Source: Apus apus (taxonomy: Eukaryota; Chordata; Aves; Apodiformes; Apodidae). From it: a stretch of DNA of 64,000 bases. The DNA lies in assembly GCF_020740795.1 (NCBI RefSeq), contig NC_067285.1, forward strand, positions 38,662,511-38,726,510, in the 5' to 3' direction. The translations under genes and the position numbers were made by a program. Shown here one piece after another: positions 23,807 to 35,332 of this stretch. Numbering within the stretch: the stretch's first letter is position 1; every line of letters begins with the position of its first letter. The notes beneath the pieces were generated by a model. The model saw only the letters and a list, made by a program, of their open reading frames with translations. It did no database searches and was not told where the DNA came from.

Positions 23807-24080
23807 CTCTGACAGACACTGGTGAGGTTTGTTTCTCCTGTGTTTTGAGCGGTGCACTGAGGTTTTGTTCCTTGCTGTGGGCCTGGCAGAAGAAGGGGAC
23901 ACAGATCATCTGGGATACGTTCCTGTTTTTGGTGCTCGGGGCGGCATAGCCAGCTCCCAAACACTCCAGGGCCACTGGGAGCCACCTGCTCATTACCCGT
24001 GTCCGACTTGGTAGCCGTGGGAACAAACTCCTCCTCTGGAGCTGATCATGTGTGGGAAGGAGAGCCAATAAACGCTGCAT
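23807..24080 (-). CDS. CCDC158: Possible upstream CCDC158 first coding exon
   Basis: An open frame of 91 codons plus one base from an ATG at plus 24,078-24,080 to a consensus GTAGGT donor. The single leftover G plus the CC at the start of exon 17,914-18,002 makes alanine, so the phase fits. The joined peptide would read KQTSPVSVRA then MSGVGKGHTEKV, near the human CCDC158 order SPRKIIPSPGKEH; VPFF also occurs in both. The rest has no recognisable similarity and the helix-free composition is uninformative. It may equally be a non-coding 5' exon or chance. Confidence 0.3.
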
Positions 24081-25894
24081 CCAGCGCTTGGTTTCTCCGC
24101 AAAGTGTCGTTCAGAGGGAAACTTGATAGCTTTTCCCCACCAGGGTGTTTTCTATGGAGCGTTATCTCTCTTCTTTTGTCTGGTGTTTCGAGGGAGCCGA
24201 GGTCCTGAGCACCCCAGCCTCTTTGCTGCTTCACCCCCCACCGCTCCTGAAACACCAGTTACACCAGTTACTGCTCCTATCTGGGAAATATCTCTGGGAA
24301 GACAAATCTAAGAATCACCACAGGTTTGCTAGTGATATGCTAATATAACCCTCTTGTGTTTTAATTATTCAGTTCCTCCCACAGAGAAAATTACGAGCTG
24401 TGTAGGGGATATAACTTCAGAGGATGGTAATGGCATAATTTATACAAGCTGAGGCTCTGCTTCTAAAATAACTTGGCCATATCTGCCAGCCATTTTAATT
24501 TGCTTAAAGGCAATAATAATGGCTTTAAATGTTAAGTAATCATTTTTAGGGAAAAAAACCAAACCAAAACAACAAACAAACAGGAAATTAGTCTCTCCGA
24601 GCCTCCCTATTTCTTCATACACCACATATCAAACTTAAATATCTACAGAATGTACCCAGCTTTTTTTAGGATGAGCTCAGACATGAGGTTGCATTACCAC
24701 AGCTTGCTGTGATGTCTGGCCTTACAGTAAGAGCATGATGCCTCAGGTGACTTTAGCTGTAAACCATCTTGCAAGAAACAATTGCAAGAATTAGCTTGGC
24801 ACAGAAACCTCTGGTCTCAGGAGATGGGTATATCTAAAAGCTGTCCAATCCTGTACACAGCCTGCTAAGATAAATACTACACAACTGTGTAGTTAAAAGA
24901 AGGTGATGGTGCCCTAAGCATTTTGTGCTTCCCTCTATTTTTTGAAGTGTGTAACTGAGTCTTATCCAGGGAATCTTCCTCAGCTATTGCATAATACCTG
25001 GGGATAGTTCCAGAGAATCGTGGAAACTTTTATTAATTTAGTTATAGAATAAGGACTTACCTTTGATGTTCCTGATTTTGTGCATTCTGAGTGCAAAAGG
25101 GCCATTTCTCTGGAAGGGTTTACAGTAAGATATAGAAAAATCAAGGATTGTTGTTGCTGCCTCAATGTTGTTGCAGTTAAAATGCTTGCATAACAACCTG
25201 TATGCTGCATGGTTTTGCTGATGTACTGTGATGACTTGTGATTCCTGGTTCCTGACCTGAACTCTTGTTTCAGTAGGATGATTCTCTGTGCATTACAGAT
25301 AGGCGAAAATCCAGAAGCAGAGAGAAAATCTGCAATTCTGAATTCAGATCCCTCCTTCAGTTGTAACAGCACGTGTGCCCTCCTTAGAGGGGCCCATCTG
25401 TTCCTCACATTGGCTTGTTGCTTTTGTGTAACTGAGGGACCCAGAGCTATTCTGTGCCAGAGGCAATATTATATAGACAGGCTTTTGTATGTTCACCAAA
25501 GAAAATTCTTTATTTTCAGTCTTTATCAACAAGTGCCTTTTCCATCACAAAAAGGATGCAGGTGTATGGATTTTGCAGCTTGCTTCTGTTTCTCAGCTTT
25601 GTTCTTTCCTTTCACTCGCAGATCTCTGCCTTTGCCTTTCTCTGTCTGATTTTTCTTATTTTACCTAAGGCCTGTCCAGAAAAGCAAGCTTATTTTGTGG
25701 CCTGGAAGACCACAGAATTCCAGCCTGGAATAAGAGCAGAACTTCCCCATGCAGCCCTAGGAATGTCTCTCTAGAAACAAATTTTGAGCATTGGTAGTAG
25801 ATTGCAGTCCCTTTCAGGCCATACAGAGTCTTAACATGTCTTCCTTCCTGGAATTTCTTCTTTTAGATGCAAGACTGACATTTTACAGAGTTGA

Positions 25895-25945
25895 GTGTAT
25901 GAATATGTTATAGTTGTATGAGTATAGTGTATGAATATGTTACAG
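25895..25945. repeat. Short imperfect tandem duplication
   Basis: GTGTATGAATATGTTATAG at 25,895 is repeated as GTGTATGAATATGTTACAG at 25,927, a 32-bp spacing. Confidence 0.6.
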
Positions 25946-27586
25946 TCAGCTCAAGCAGATTGGAGGCAAGTATAGAAAAGCCATCTTTTCTATTTACTAG
26001 TTTCTAATTTTTAAAATATAAATACATTCAAGGGAATTGTTACCCCAAGAAGGGAGGATTCTCTTGTTAAGGGATCCTGGGCTGATTCAGGAGGGTTATG
26101 TCTTTTGGCATGAGTGTTTTGTCCCATCCTACTGCAGATTTAGGTTAATGGCTTTAAGACTCAGGAGGAGAGGAAGAAGCTGGGCCAGGCACTGGTGCTT
26201 GAAGGCCATCTATTCTTTAAAATTCCTAACCTCTTCAGCTTATACAGAGCCCTGCCTGGAAGAAAAAGAGTTGTTCTGTGATAAAACCAGTGAGCTAGGA
26301 AAAAGAAGCCTTTTTTGGCTTTGTATATGACCATGAGCAGGTCACCCATTCCCTCTGTTTTTATCTGTCCCTTTTGTCTGCCTTAAACTTTAAAATTTAA
26401 ATAGAAAAGATAAATTTTCTGAAGTCTTTTCCTCACTCAGAAGCAGTTTGTGCACAACCAGAAAAAACCACAACCACAAAAGCAGGAGTGAATATGAGAT
26501 GGTCAGTGCCCTCCTCCCCATCTTCAGCTCTTTGTCAGCCTGCTTGTAGTAACAATTTTCTGCCAAACATGACATAGTGGGTAATCAGTTACTTTTCTGC
26601 TCTTCTAGTGTCCAACTCTGAGCCCTTTGGGTATGTTACTCCTCTTCAGAAGTTCCTTCAGTCCACATGAGAACTGCTTTATATTATATAACTTCTCTTT
26701 AGAAGTAAGTTGTGAGTTTGCTTCTTCTGAACTTCCACGATATAACTAAAGAACAAGTAGATTTGAACTAAGCATAATGTTTAATTCCCTGGCCAAAAAG
26801 ATGTGGTGACAGATGTGTACAAAATGTGGGAGCTGGTTTTCCTTGCTTTGATTTCTAGGTTTACCTTTCATCTGATCTAGTGACTTGCCAGCTCAGGAGC
26901 CCAGCTAGGATCCATAATACCACTCTAAATATTTAGTAAAGATTCTGCTTCTTCTCTGAACTAAACTGTATGATGTTTACATTTAAATCAGGTCATCTTG
27001 AACTGTGAGAACTGATACTGCCAGCAGAGGGGGGCAGTATCGTTCTGATGAACTTGATTTACGAAAGAAGACAGCAGCCGCCAGCGAGGAGGCAGTGCCT
27101 TAATTGATGATAAATGTAGGGTTTGATTGTGAACTCTGAAAAGTGAAATCAACGGTAATTTCTCCTGCTTAGCAGGAGCAACGTGACAATTGAGGGAAAG
27201 GATTCTGACATGACTCTATTCCAAATTGATTTTGCCTTACACTGAAACAATGCCAATTTTTAGCTCAAATGTGTTCTTCTGTGTGGTCAGCACATTTCTG
27301 AGCCTAGGTCTCTTCTACTGCTCCCCAACAGAGTCTTTGAGCTCTCTCCTGAGTGGAGCTCCTTTCTTGTAGCAAACAATGCTGAAATACTTGTGCTATT
27401 TGAGGTTCTTGCCTCAGGCAAGATGAGAACAAAAGGTTTGTATATAATACTTTGATATCTTTATATGTAGGTGAATGGTGAATATTGCTCTAGTTGTATT
27501 CAGCACCAAAATCTGTTCTTGGATGAACTGGTTTTCAGCTTAATCACAACAATGCTCATTTGTATGTTGTTAATCCCAGTTTCTTC

Positions 27587-28075
27587 ATAGAATCATGGAA
27601 TATGCTGAGTTAGGAAGGGACCCATTTGGATCATCGAGTCCAACTCCTGTCCCTGTGTAGAGCACCCCCAGAATCACTCCCTGTGCCTCAGAGCATCATC
27701 CAAACACCTTTGGAACTCGGGCAGGCTCGGTGCTGTGACCACTGCCCTGGGGAGCTTGTTCCAGTGCTCAACCACCCTCTGGGTGAAAAATCTTTTCCTG
27801 ATACCCAACCTAAACCTCCCCTGATTCAGCTTCCTGCCATTTCCCCCAGCCCTGTCACTGGTCACAGGAGTGAAGAGATCAGGACCTGCCCCATCTCTTC
27901 CCCTGCTGAGGAACCATAGACTGCAATGAGGTCACCCCTCAGCCTCCTCTTCTTCAAGCTGAATAATCCAAGTGACCTCAGCCACTCCTCATGAGACATC
28001 TTAGCCAGACCCTTCCCCATCCTCGTGGCTCTCCTTTGGACGGTCTCCAATAGCTTGATGTCCTTTTGATACTGT
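27587..28075 (-). mobile_element. CR1 LINE fragment, minus orientation (young-looking subfamily)
   Basis: About 490 bases, starting on the plus strand ATAGAATCATGGAATATGCT (reversed 3' tail). The minus strand encodes pieces of the CR1 ORF2 C-terminus ([20 protein letters not shown]). It is nearly identical over its length to the copy at 40,061, so both belong to one subfamily and look relatively recent. Confidence 0.92.
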
Positions 28076-30285
28076 GGTCTCCTTTTTATATTGTAGTTGC
28101 TGTATGTTATTTCGTTATCTCACACTGGTTTTGTTTGCACTGAGTCTGGCAGGAAGTTAAATCCCATGTGTGTGGACTGGAGTTGCTGCTATCTCCAGTA
28201 TTCCAAAAATCCTTTGATTGCTTTGAGCATGGCCCAGACAGATTTCTCAATGAGAAATGTAGGAGTAACCCTGATGGGAACTGGGTTCTCTGAGCACCTG
28301 ACAGATTTCTAAGTCTTGTGTGGACTAAGAGCCTGCTGAGAAAGCAGCAGAGCATCTGACGGTCCTTTTTGGGGATTGATGAAACCTTTTTCCTTAGCTG
28401 GTCTTGGGTCTCTGATATATGCAAGCACCTGTATGTGACCTTTTTAGAGCTGAATTAACAGTGTGAAGGACTAGCAAATCTGTAGGTAGTAGGGGGAGGA
28501 AATTATGTGCTTGCAATGACGACAAATTTGATGGGATTACTGGCAAAAAAGAAGTTTGGTTTAGTAACTGAAATGAACTGCAGTGCTGGAGTAGAAGAAA
28601 AACTGTACCTCAGGAATTATGTTGATAACTTTTAATCATCAGCCACTGTAAGCACCAGGAGCTTTTACTGAGATTCTGGGTGTCTGCAGATATTAGATGT
28701 AGTGACCAACATTTTGTATTGGAAATGGACATAATCCACAGAAATATCTTTGGCTTGTTAAGAGACCAGCATGCTCCTACAGTCTGAAATAGTCCTGGTG
28801 GCTATGGATAGGAGGATGTGTGACCCCAAGAGACAGCTCTCAGAGCCTTAGCCTGTCTCTAGAAGGCCTGTGGAAGGACAGAAATTAATTGCTCTGTGGT
28901 TACTTGAAATGAGGGGTTTTACAGTGAAATGCTAGCAGTGTAAAATTATAGAAACCTGATTTGAGTCAGGTTGAAGGGTGAGATCTGGATAAAAGCAATC
29001 TGTGAACCTGACCAGGATGTAAAGCTAATGAAAACTCAGCCCCTGGGAGGGGAGCAGAGGGGACAAAGCTTGATATTAGCAACGATTGAGGATCATCTAC
29101 CATGAAAAACAGAGGGACAGGCCACTTTTCTGCATTCCTCTTCATGGCTATTGGGAATGAGAGCTGGGACACAGGGGCAAATAAAAGGCTCTGGGGCAAC
29201 TGTAGCGTGTTAAGGGGTATGGGAACGGAGCAGCACGGAGGGCATGAACAAAAGCAAAGATTTCTGGTTTTAGAGTTGCTGCTCCAAAGCTTTTCCCCCG
29301 TGGTTCATTATGGGTTTGTTAACACAAGATCTTCACAACTTTCAAAGCCTGGAGGAGAAGTAATGCATATCCCTGGAACCATAAGATCAGAAGTGTGAGC
29401 ACCCTAGAGGCATAGGCACTACTAGGCACTCCTCAGCTCTGCCAGCAGGAAAGGGCTGTGGGCTGTGTTCTCTATCATCTTCTTCAAGGACTGATAAAAA
29501 ACAGAAAAAATTTTAAAGCTTTCAGTGATATATGCTGTCAACACCTGCTCAAGCTCATCGAGCTCAAGCTCAATGCCTCAGCCTACGTGCATATATGCAA
29601 GAACAGATGCACCCATATCTCCAAGTTCTACAGTAGCCATTGGCAACTACCTACTTTAATAAAAGTATCTTTGGTTCATATTGTTATTTCTTATTTCATA
29701 TATTGGGAAAGAATTGACCTTTTCTGAAAATGTAGATGTGGGACAGAAATATGTCCAGGGAAGCTAGTAGGTTCCACATGCAGGAAAAGCACTTTATGAG
29801 AGCAAAATGATTAGCAGGGCTCCACTGTGCTGATTTGGAACAGGTCCATTGTATTTTCAGTAACTGGCAGTTTTGATTGTTACAATTCCTTGGCAAGTAC
29901 AATGGAAAGATGGTGGTTTCTGGGGGCATAGTAGAAGGGCAAGCCCCAGATTTTGCACACTGCATTTTATAATTGCATGCTCGATGTGCACAATGGGGCA
30001 GCACTGCCTTAATCCATCTCTCTAACTCTCTCTCACTTCCTCACCCTCCTTCACAGCAGCAGTAGCTGCTGCAGCTTTGGCAGATCATCGGGGAGAGCAC
30101 AGAAAAGGAAAAGAGATCAGCTACCCTCTTAACATTTCTCCCAAAGGATTAATTTCACCTGCTTCTCCAGTTTTCCTGACAGACTTTTTTGCGCTTTTTA
30201 ATCCAGTAAGTATGGAATTATTTCACAATTAAAATCTCTCTAAATAGTTTTAGGCATGAACTTTCTCTCTCCTCCTCCCCCAGCC

Positions 30286-30310
30286 TTTTTTTTTTTTTTT
30301 TTTTTTTTTT
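30286..30310. repeat. T25 homopolymer
   Basis: An uninterrupted run of 25 T about 570 bases upstream of the SHROOM3 start codon, preceded by a C/T-rich stretch. Confidence 0.8.
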
Positions 30311-30791
30311 GACAAGTCAGAAAATTGTGAAGTAAGCGACAGAGGAACTGGGAGCCGGAGAGGGAGAAGACACTTCCATTCTTTTAGTGCAGTGGGCTGA
30401 GGCAAAGAGGCCATTGTAATGGTAAATCGCACGCAGAAAGGAAGAAAAGGCTGATCATCAATCACAAATGAAGCATTCGTTTGGATTTGGGCAATTTGCT
30501 GGCCAGAGGCTTTCAAATCTATAACCTTTTTATTTATTTTTTTTCCCCCTGTTTTTACCCACATCTTTGAAAGTACAAGTTTGGTATACTGAAGACAGGA
30601 AGATAAATCTTTACAAACTGTCATGTCCAGAGTACCTGGGAATGGAGAAAGCACAGTGCTGAAATACCAGTAAAACCTCACAATCCGGCAGGAGAAACAG
30701 CATGCTGAAATGCTGGTGGGAAACGTCACCTTGGACTCTAACTCCTAAGAAAAAAATTCTGTCTTGGACTCTTCATCTTTCATGTGTTCAG

Positions 30792-30881
30792 GGATGACTT
30801 CTGGGGAGTTGAATTTGCAACATTGTTGTTCTGTGGTTGCCTGAGTGTGTTTTGTGTTTGACTGAGTATGTGACAGGACCC
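30792..30881 (+). other. SHROOM3: SHROOM3 5' UTR next to the start codon
   Basis: The 90 bases before the ATG. They follow a good acceptor (CTTTCATGTGTTCAG), so the coding exon may begin at 30,792 and be spliced to an upstream 5' exon; alternatively the UTR runs on unspliced. Confidence 0.4.
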
Positions 30882-31046
30882 ATGAGGATGTTAGACAACA
30901 TTAGCACCAGCATATCATCTTCAGAGTCCAGCATTACCCATAAAGGAAGATACATCTACCTGGAGGCACTGCTCCAAGGAGGTGCTCCATGGGGATTCAC
31001 ACTGAAAGGAGGACTGGAGCATGGGGAGCCACTGATCATCTCAAAG
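30882..31046 (+). CDS. SHROOM3: SHROOM3 first coding exon (start of PDZ domain)
   Basis: SHROOM3 binds F-actin and, through its C-terminal ASD2 domain, ROCK, driving apical constriction in epithelia such as the neural tube, gut, lens and kidney. This exon has 55 codons and ends in phase 0 at a GTATTT donor. After a serine-rich leader (STSISSSESSIT) it reads KGRYIYLEALLQGGAPWGFT and LKGGLEHGEPLIISK, the first half of the N-terminal PDZ domain with its PWGFTLKGG carboxylate-binding loop. Human SHROOM3 has KGRYIYLEAFLEGGAPWGFT. The ATG at 30,882 is chosen because a TGA lies in frame 24 codons upstream with no ATG between; a second ATG follows two codons later. ASD1, ASD2 and the rest of PDZ are on later exons outside the window. 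It is divergent from CCDC158, as in human. Confidence 0.95.
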
Positions 31047-33035
31047 GTATTTTTCTTATTTTAAGTGAAATGCAAACAAGTTAGGAGTGCCGAATTATTT
31101 AAAGGGCAAGAGTTGTAAAATAGCACTGACATGCTATATTTGATGCTGTGTTTGGCTTGGGTTTGGAAACTGTAGGTTTGCTCAGGAGCTATGTATTTGA
31201 GCAACACATGAGATCTCTGGGCATTGTTGAACTATCAAAGTGCAGTTTGTGTCCCACAGGAAGTATCTTGCCTTGCACAAACTGGCTCTGTTTATTACAC
31301 TGCCATGAATGGGGGTGAGTAGGGGACTCTCATGAGGTGATCTTGTGTCATGAAGTCCTAGTATACAGTGAGCATGTAATCCAGCACCACCTTTTCTGAA
31401 GAGGGAAGAAAGTGCTTCAAGTCACATAATGTGATGTTGGCTACTTAGAAGTGTGTGTGGGGAAAGAGATGAATAAATACTTGTACCTGTTTTGGTATGT
31501 ACATACATTAGGCTATGTTAGTGATTTTCTCACCCGGTGTATTCTTTAGTTACTAAATACCCAGCATATATGGTTGGCCCCCAAGTTTTTTGCTATTTTC
31601 ATTCTTCATGATTGAGTATTATCAAAAGACAACTAGTAGTATAGCACAAAAGGATATTTTGAGGGGAAAAAATGGGAGTTCCTTATTCTCATCAGAACTG
31701 GGCTATTAAAAGTACCCAGATAACCTCAAGTTGCAGATACTGAAGACAATGAATTTTCAAAATCATCAAATTGAATCTACGAGTATCTAATGTTTGACCT
31801 GTGGCCCTAAAACTGTTTTGAAAATAAGACTTAGGTAATTCTCAGATTTTATTTGTAGTGGTTCTTAACCATGCTTCTTTTCTGTGTCTTCCATCTGGTG
31901 CATTCTGCTTGTTAATAGCAGGCATTTATAAAGAGAGCTGCTAGGTCCATATGTGCACTTAGGTCTATAATCTTACTCCCTTCTGTAAATTGGAACATAC
32001 GTGAGGAAAGTAAAGGTTCAGCACCAATGTTGACTACAAGAAAATGCTAATACTCAGAATCAGTACTATTCAAATCCTGCAGCTCACTGTGCAGACACAT
32101 TCACATGAAGACTGCCAGTCACTTGGAACAGTTTGCCTGCAATCAATTATTTGTAATTAGTACATTTACATGTTGAAAGTAAAAAGAAAATGGGGGTTTT
32201 CCATAACAGTTATTTCATCATAAAGGGATTTTAAGAAATTTCACATAAACATCTTTCTTGCAGGACTTCCTTGGAGATAGTTAGGCATAGCCACAGGAAA
32301 CAAAACTAGCCTCACATTTTTTTCATTTTATAAACAGGAGGGGCTCACACTTCGGTCACATTATTCAGTTTTGTTGGCAGTGTTCTGCATTTATGAAGAA
32401 AAAGTTTCTTTTTGCTTTGACATTCTTCTGTGATGTAAAAAGTGCCACCTTTTTTTTTTTTTTTTAAATTAATTAATTTGGGGCAGGGAGGCAGAGAGGA
32501 AGAGATGGCTCTAGCTGCTGAACATGAGTTAATCTATGGGATTTGGTTTCCACAACAACCAGGCCCCTTAATGTCAAACATGCCTGGAGTGTGCATAGTG
32601 CCACTGGGAGCTGTATGACTTGTGCCTGCCTTCTGTGAAACTGCACTGCAAAAATGTGGTGGGTTTTATTTTTTTTTTGTTGAGTTGGTATTTTATTTTT
32701 AAACTTCTAGATACTTCTTGGCTTGTGCTCTCAGTGGTAGCATGTCATTGTATTTCTCATGCATGGGTGGTGCAGAGCTGGAGAACAGCTTGCACCTGAA
32801 GGCTGTGCTTTCTGGAGTTCATGCAGCACCTCTAGCTGTTCCCTGGTTTCCAGTTTCAGCTGAGAAATGCCTCTTGTGTTTGAATTCACTATGCTCTCTT
32901 AAGAATTATTTGCGTATTAGTAATTTGGCTAATTACGTATTCTTCTGATTACACTGCTAAGTAATGAGGAATTGTGGGGAAATGGTCAATTTAATCATGT
33001 TGCAGGTTAAATTCTGTACTTGCACAAGAGCACTT

Positions 33036-33076
33036 AATCCTAGAGTGGCTTGAGTTGGAAGGGACCATTAAAGATT
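33036..33076 (-). repeat. Short CR1 remnant
   Basis: AATCCTAGAGTGGCTTGAG followed by TTGGAAGGGACCATTAAAGA is a degraded reversed CR1 3' end, about 40 bases. Confidence 0.7.
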
Positions 33077-35104
33077 GCACTATTTATGCAGGTATGTGCT
33101 AGGAATGATACAATAACAATTCTACATAATATTATCTAGAAATATCAGAAAATGTGGATGTCAGTTTTTAATTTCTGATTATGAATAATCAAGGTAGGAG
33201 TTTTCTTTTTCTTTTGGCTCCCTATTCTGTTTTTACACTGCCCTATTCTGTAATTACACTATATTTATGTCCCCTTAACTGCCTGTTTGCATTCACAAAG
33301 TGGTGTTAAATGGCCTTAGTGTAAATAAAAATGTCTATTTCAGCAAATATTTTATCTAGTACCCATGAAAGCTTGCAGCAGGACTTCAAATAAACTAACA
33401 TGGATGTATTGTTATAGAATAGACAGACAGCAAATCAGTTTGACTCCAGTAGTTCTTTCTAGCCCTCAGGAACTGCTGCTCATTTGCGACCCTCAAGTGT
33501 TGGCCAGTCTCAGCTTCAGATCAAAGGTTGTGATAGTTAAAAACTAAGATGACTAGTTTCCAGAAGGCTCAAAAACTGATTCTAGCAGCCTTGAGCAGTT
33601 CTTTGGAAAGACAGATCTTTCCAACAATAATATACCAAGAAATTACTCAAAAGCAATGGGAGCAAGTTGCCAAAGCCAGACCAGTATTCTCCGATGGTAG
33701 TCGGTGCCGTTTTCAAGATGTACTTAACTGTGGCTTTCTTATTACCCTTAAAATAAGAACAAGTTACCTCCAGCCTTTCAGTAAAGGCCCCCTGGCTGTC
33801 TAGAGGTACTGCTGTGCTGGAGTGCAGCAAGCCAGGCTCTCAGGGTGTGTGTGCTGGTCTGCACAGAGAGGCAAACTTACAGTTAAGCACACTAGTTAAG
33901 GCTTTGCTGAATCAGCCATGATGCTCAGAACATCATGCAACCAAGTCTAAATCAACTTGTCAGAAATGTTAGTTGTGCAGCTAACTTGAATTTAGGTAGT
34001 TAAAACAGATGACCTTTTTATGCTAATGCTATTCTGTTTTTCCTTGTGGAAAGACAAATTTATACTGCAGCAGTTTTGTGACAGCTAATTCAAAGTCCTC
34101 AATACAGGTCTCTTTGTAATGTGCTGGAGGTGAGGGCAGACCATAAACAAATTTATTACATCCAACTCACATTTTCCCCTCCCCTCAAAGGAAACTGCTT
34201 TGACATTGCTTCTCATTATTTTTTTTCTATCATGTTTCTGGAGTGACTGTATGTCACCCAGCACATGAAAAGATGTACACTCATAGTATGTTGTGATTCT
34301 GGCTGCATAGGACATTTAAAAGAACACATTTATTTTCAATGAAAAGAAATTTGGAAATTCTAACAGTGTCAGAAAAATGGAAACTTGGGGTGTTGACTGT
34401 CCTAGAGCAGCCCTTAGCTATTTTGGAAACATAAGGAAGTTCCCTTTGTCATCTGAAGCTGTCTGCTGGGCCACAGTGCTTTAGGATTGTGTGGGTGTAT
34501 TCTTGGTCTGCCACCTATTGTGAGGGAGCCTCAGAAACAGGCTTTGTGGAATCTTCCCAACTTTAATTTTTGTTGTACCAGGGAAAGGCATGGAGGAATG
34601 GGCAAAAAATAGTCAGTTGCACATTCCTTTTCCACTGTGCCTGAAGGGAACATCCAAAAATCCGTACCTAAATTAGCACTAGAATGTCACTGGTTAGCAA
34701 TGGGACAGTGTCCAAAAAGATGAATCATAGGCTGCAAATTAACAAAATGTATTTTCCCTTTTGTGTTGATTCTGTGGTACAAAACGTTAATGAGGAGTGT
34801 AGTGAGAATCTGAAAGGGAACTACAGTCCTAACATTCTTCCTGGGGAAGAATTTCTCATTTATATGAGCTTAGAGAACAGCTGTCAATCAAATTCAATAC
34901 TTAGAACTGTTCACACTTTCCCCCTATGTTTTCAAATAAGTAAATCTCTTCTGGAGGTGAAGAGGAAAAAGAAGTTGGTTGCAAGAGTAAAATGTCTCTC
35001 AAGAGCAAGTATGTTAAGCTAATTTTTTCCCACCTGAGAGAACTCTGCAAGTTTGTAGACTTCAAAGAATCTAGCGTGCATCTCCAGGAATGTGCTGCTC
35101 ATGG

Positions 35105-35332
35105 TTATCAGGAAGTTCCACTTCAACATGAGGAGAAACTTCCTTGCTGTGAGGATGACAGAGCCCTGGGACAGGCTGCCCAGAGAGGTGGTGGAGTCTC
35201 CTTCTCTGGAGACTTTCGAGACCCATCTGGACACGTTCCTGTGTGACCTGCCCTGGGTGTTCCTGCTGCAGCAGGGGGGTTGGACTTGATGATCTCCAGA
35301 GGTCCCTTCCAACCCCTGTGATTCTATGATTA
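35105..35332 (+). mobile_element. CR1 LINE 3' end, plus orientation
   Basis: About 230 bases of CR1 3' end in plus orientation. The conserved ORF2 end reads FHFNMRRNFLAVRMTEPWDR then LPREVVESPSLETFETHLD, followed by the typical GGACTTGATGATCTCCAGAG, GTCCCTTCCAACC and a final ATTCTATGATTAAA tail. The 5' end is truncated. Confidence 0.93.

Larger units (their letters stand above)
947..24080 (-). other. CCDC158: CCDC158 gene span (partial; 3' end beyond left edge)
   Basis: Sixteen or seventeen minus-strand exons build a long coiled-coil protein; from 18,002 down to 947 they sum to 2,554 coding bases, about 851 codons. The recovered order and wording match my memory of human CCDC158 (about 1,100 residues), including the segments GMQKKITAKRGQIDALQSK and EKEQNKRFWDGHTGNSITI. 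The human C-terminal segment with LESLQTLVEDLQ was not found, so the last exons probably lie left of position 1. Function is little known; the family is described only by its coiled coils. Introns at 5344-6211, 6371-7142, 7256-7705, 7859-8641, 8832-9570, 10051-10631 and 16489-16820 hold nothing I recognise. The divergent neighbour is SHROOM3, as in human. Identity is from memory of the family, not from a search. Confidence 0.88.
24081..30881. other. Intergenic region between divergent CCDC158 and SHROOM3
   Basis: About 6.8 kb with no convincing gene. It holds a CR1 copy (27,587-28,075), a G-rich block with a short hairpin (about 26,995-27,180), a 32-bp imperfect duplication (25,895-25,945) and a T25 run (30,286-30,310). 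The right end should contain the SHROOM3 promoter and 5' UTR; no TATA box or CpG island is obvious there. Confidence 0.5.

Noticed and set aside
24980..25649. 142-codon minus and 123-codon plus open frames in the intergenic region
   Set aside because: Opposite frames over the same bases, no family resemblance and no consistent splice sites; probably chance.
30250..30729. 159-codon minus-strand open frame upstream of SHROOM3
   Set aside because: It runs through the T25 tract (a lysine run) and has no homology I recognise; it overlaps the likely SHROOM3 5' UTR.
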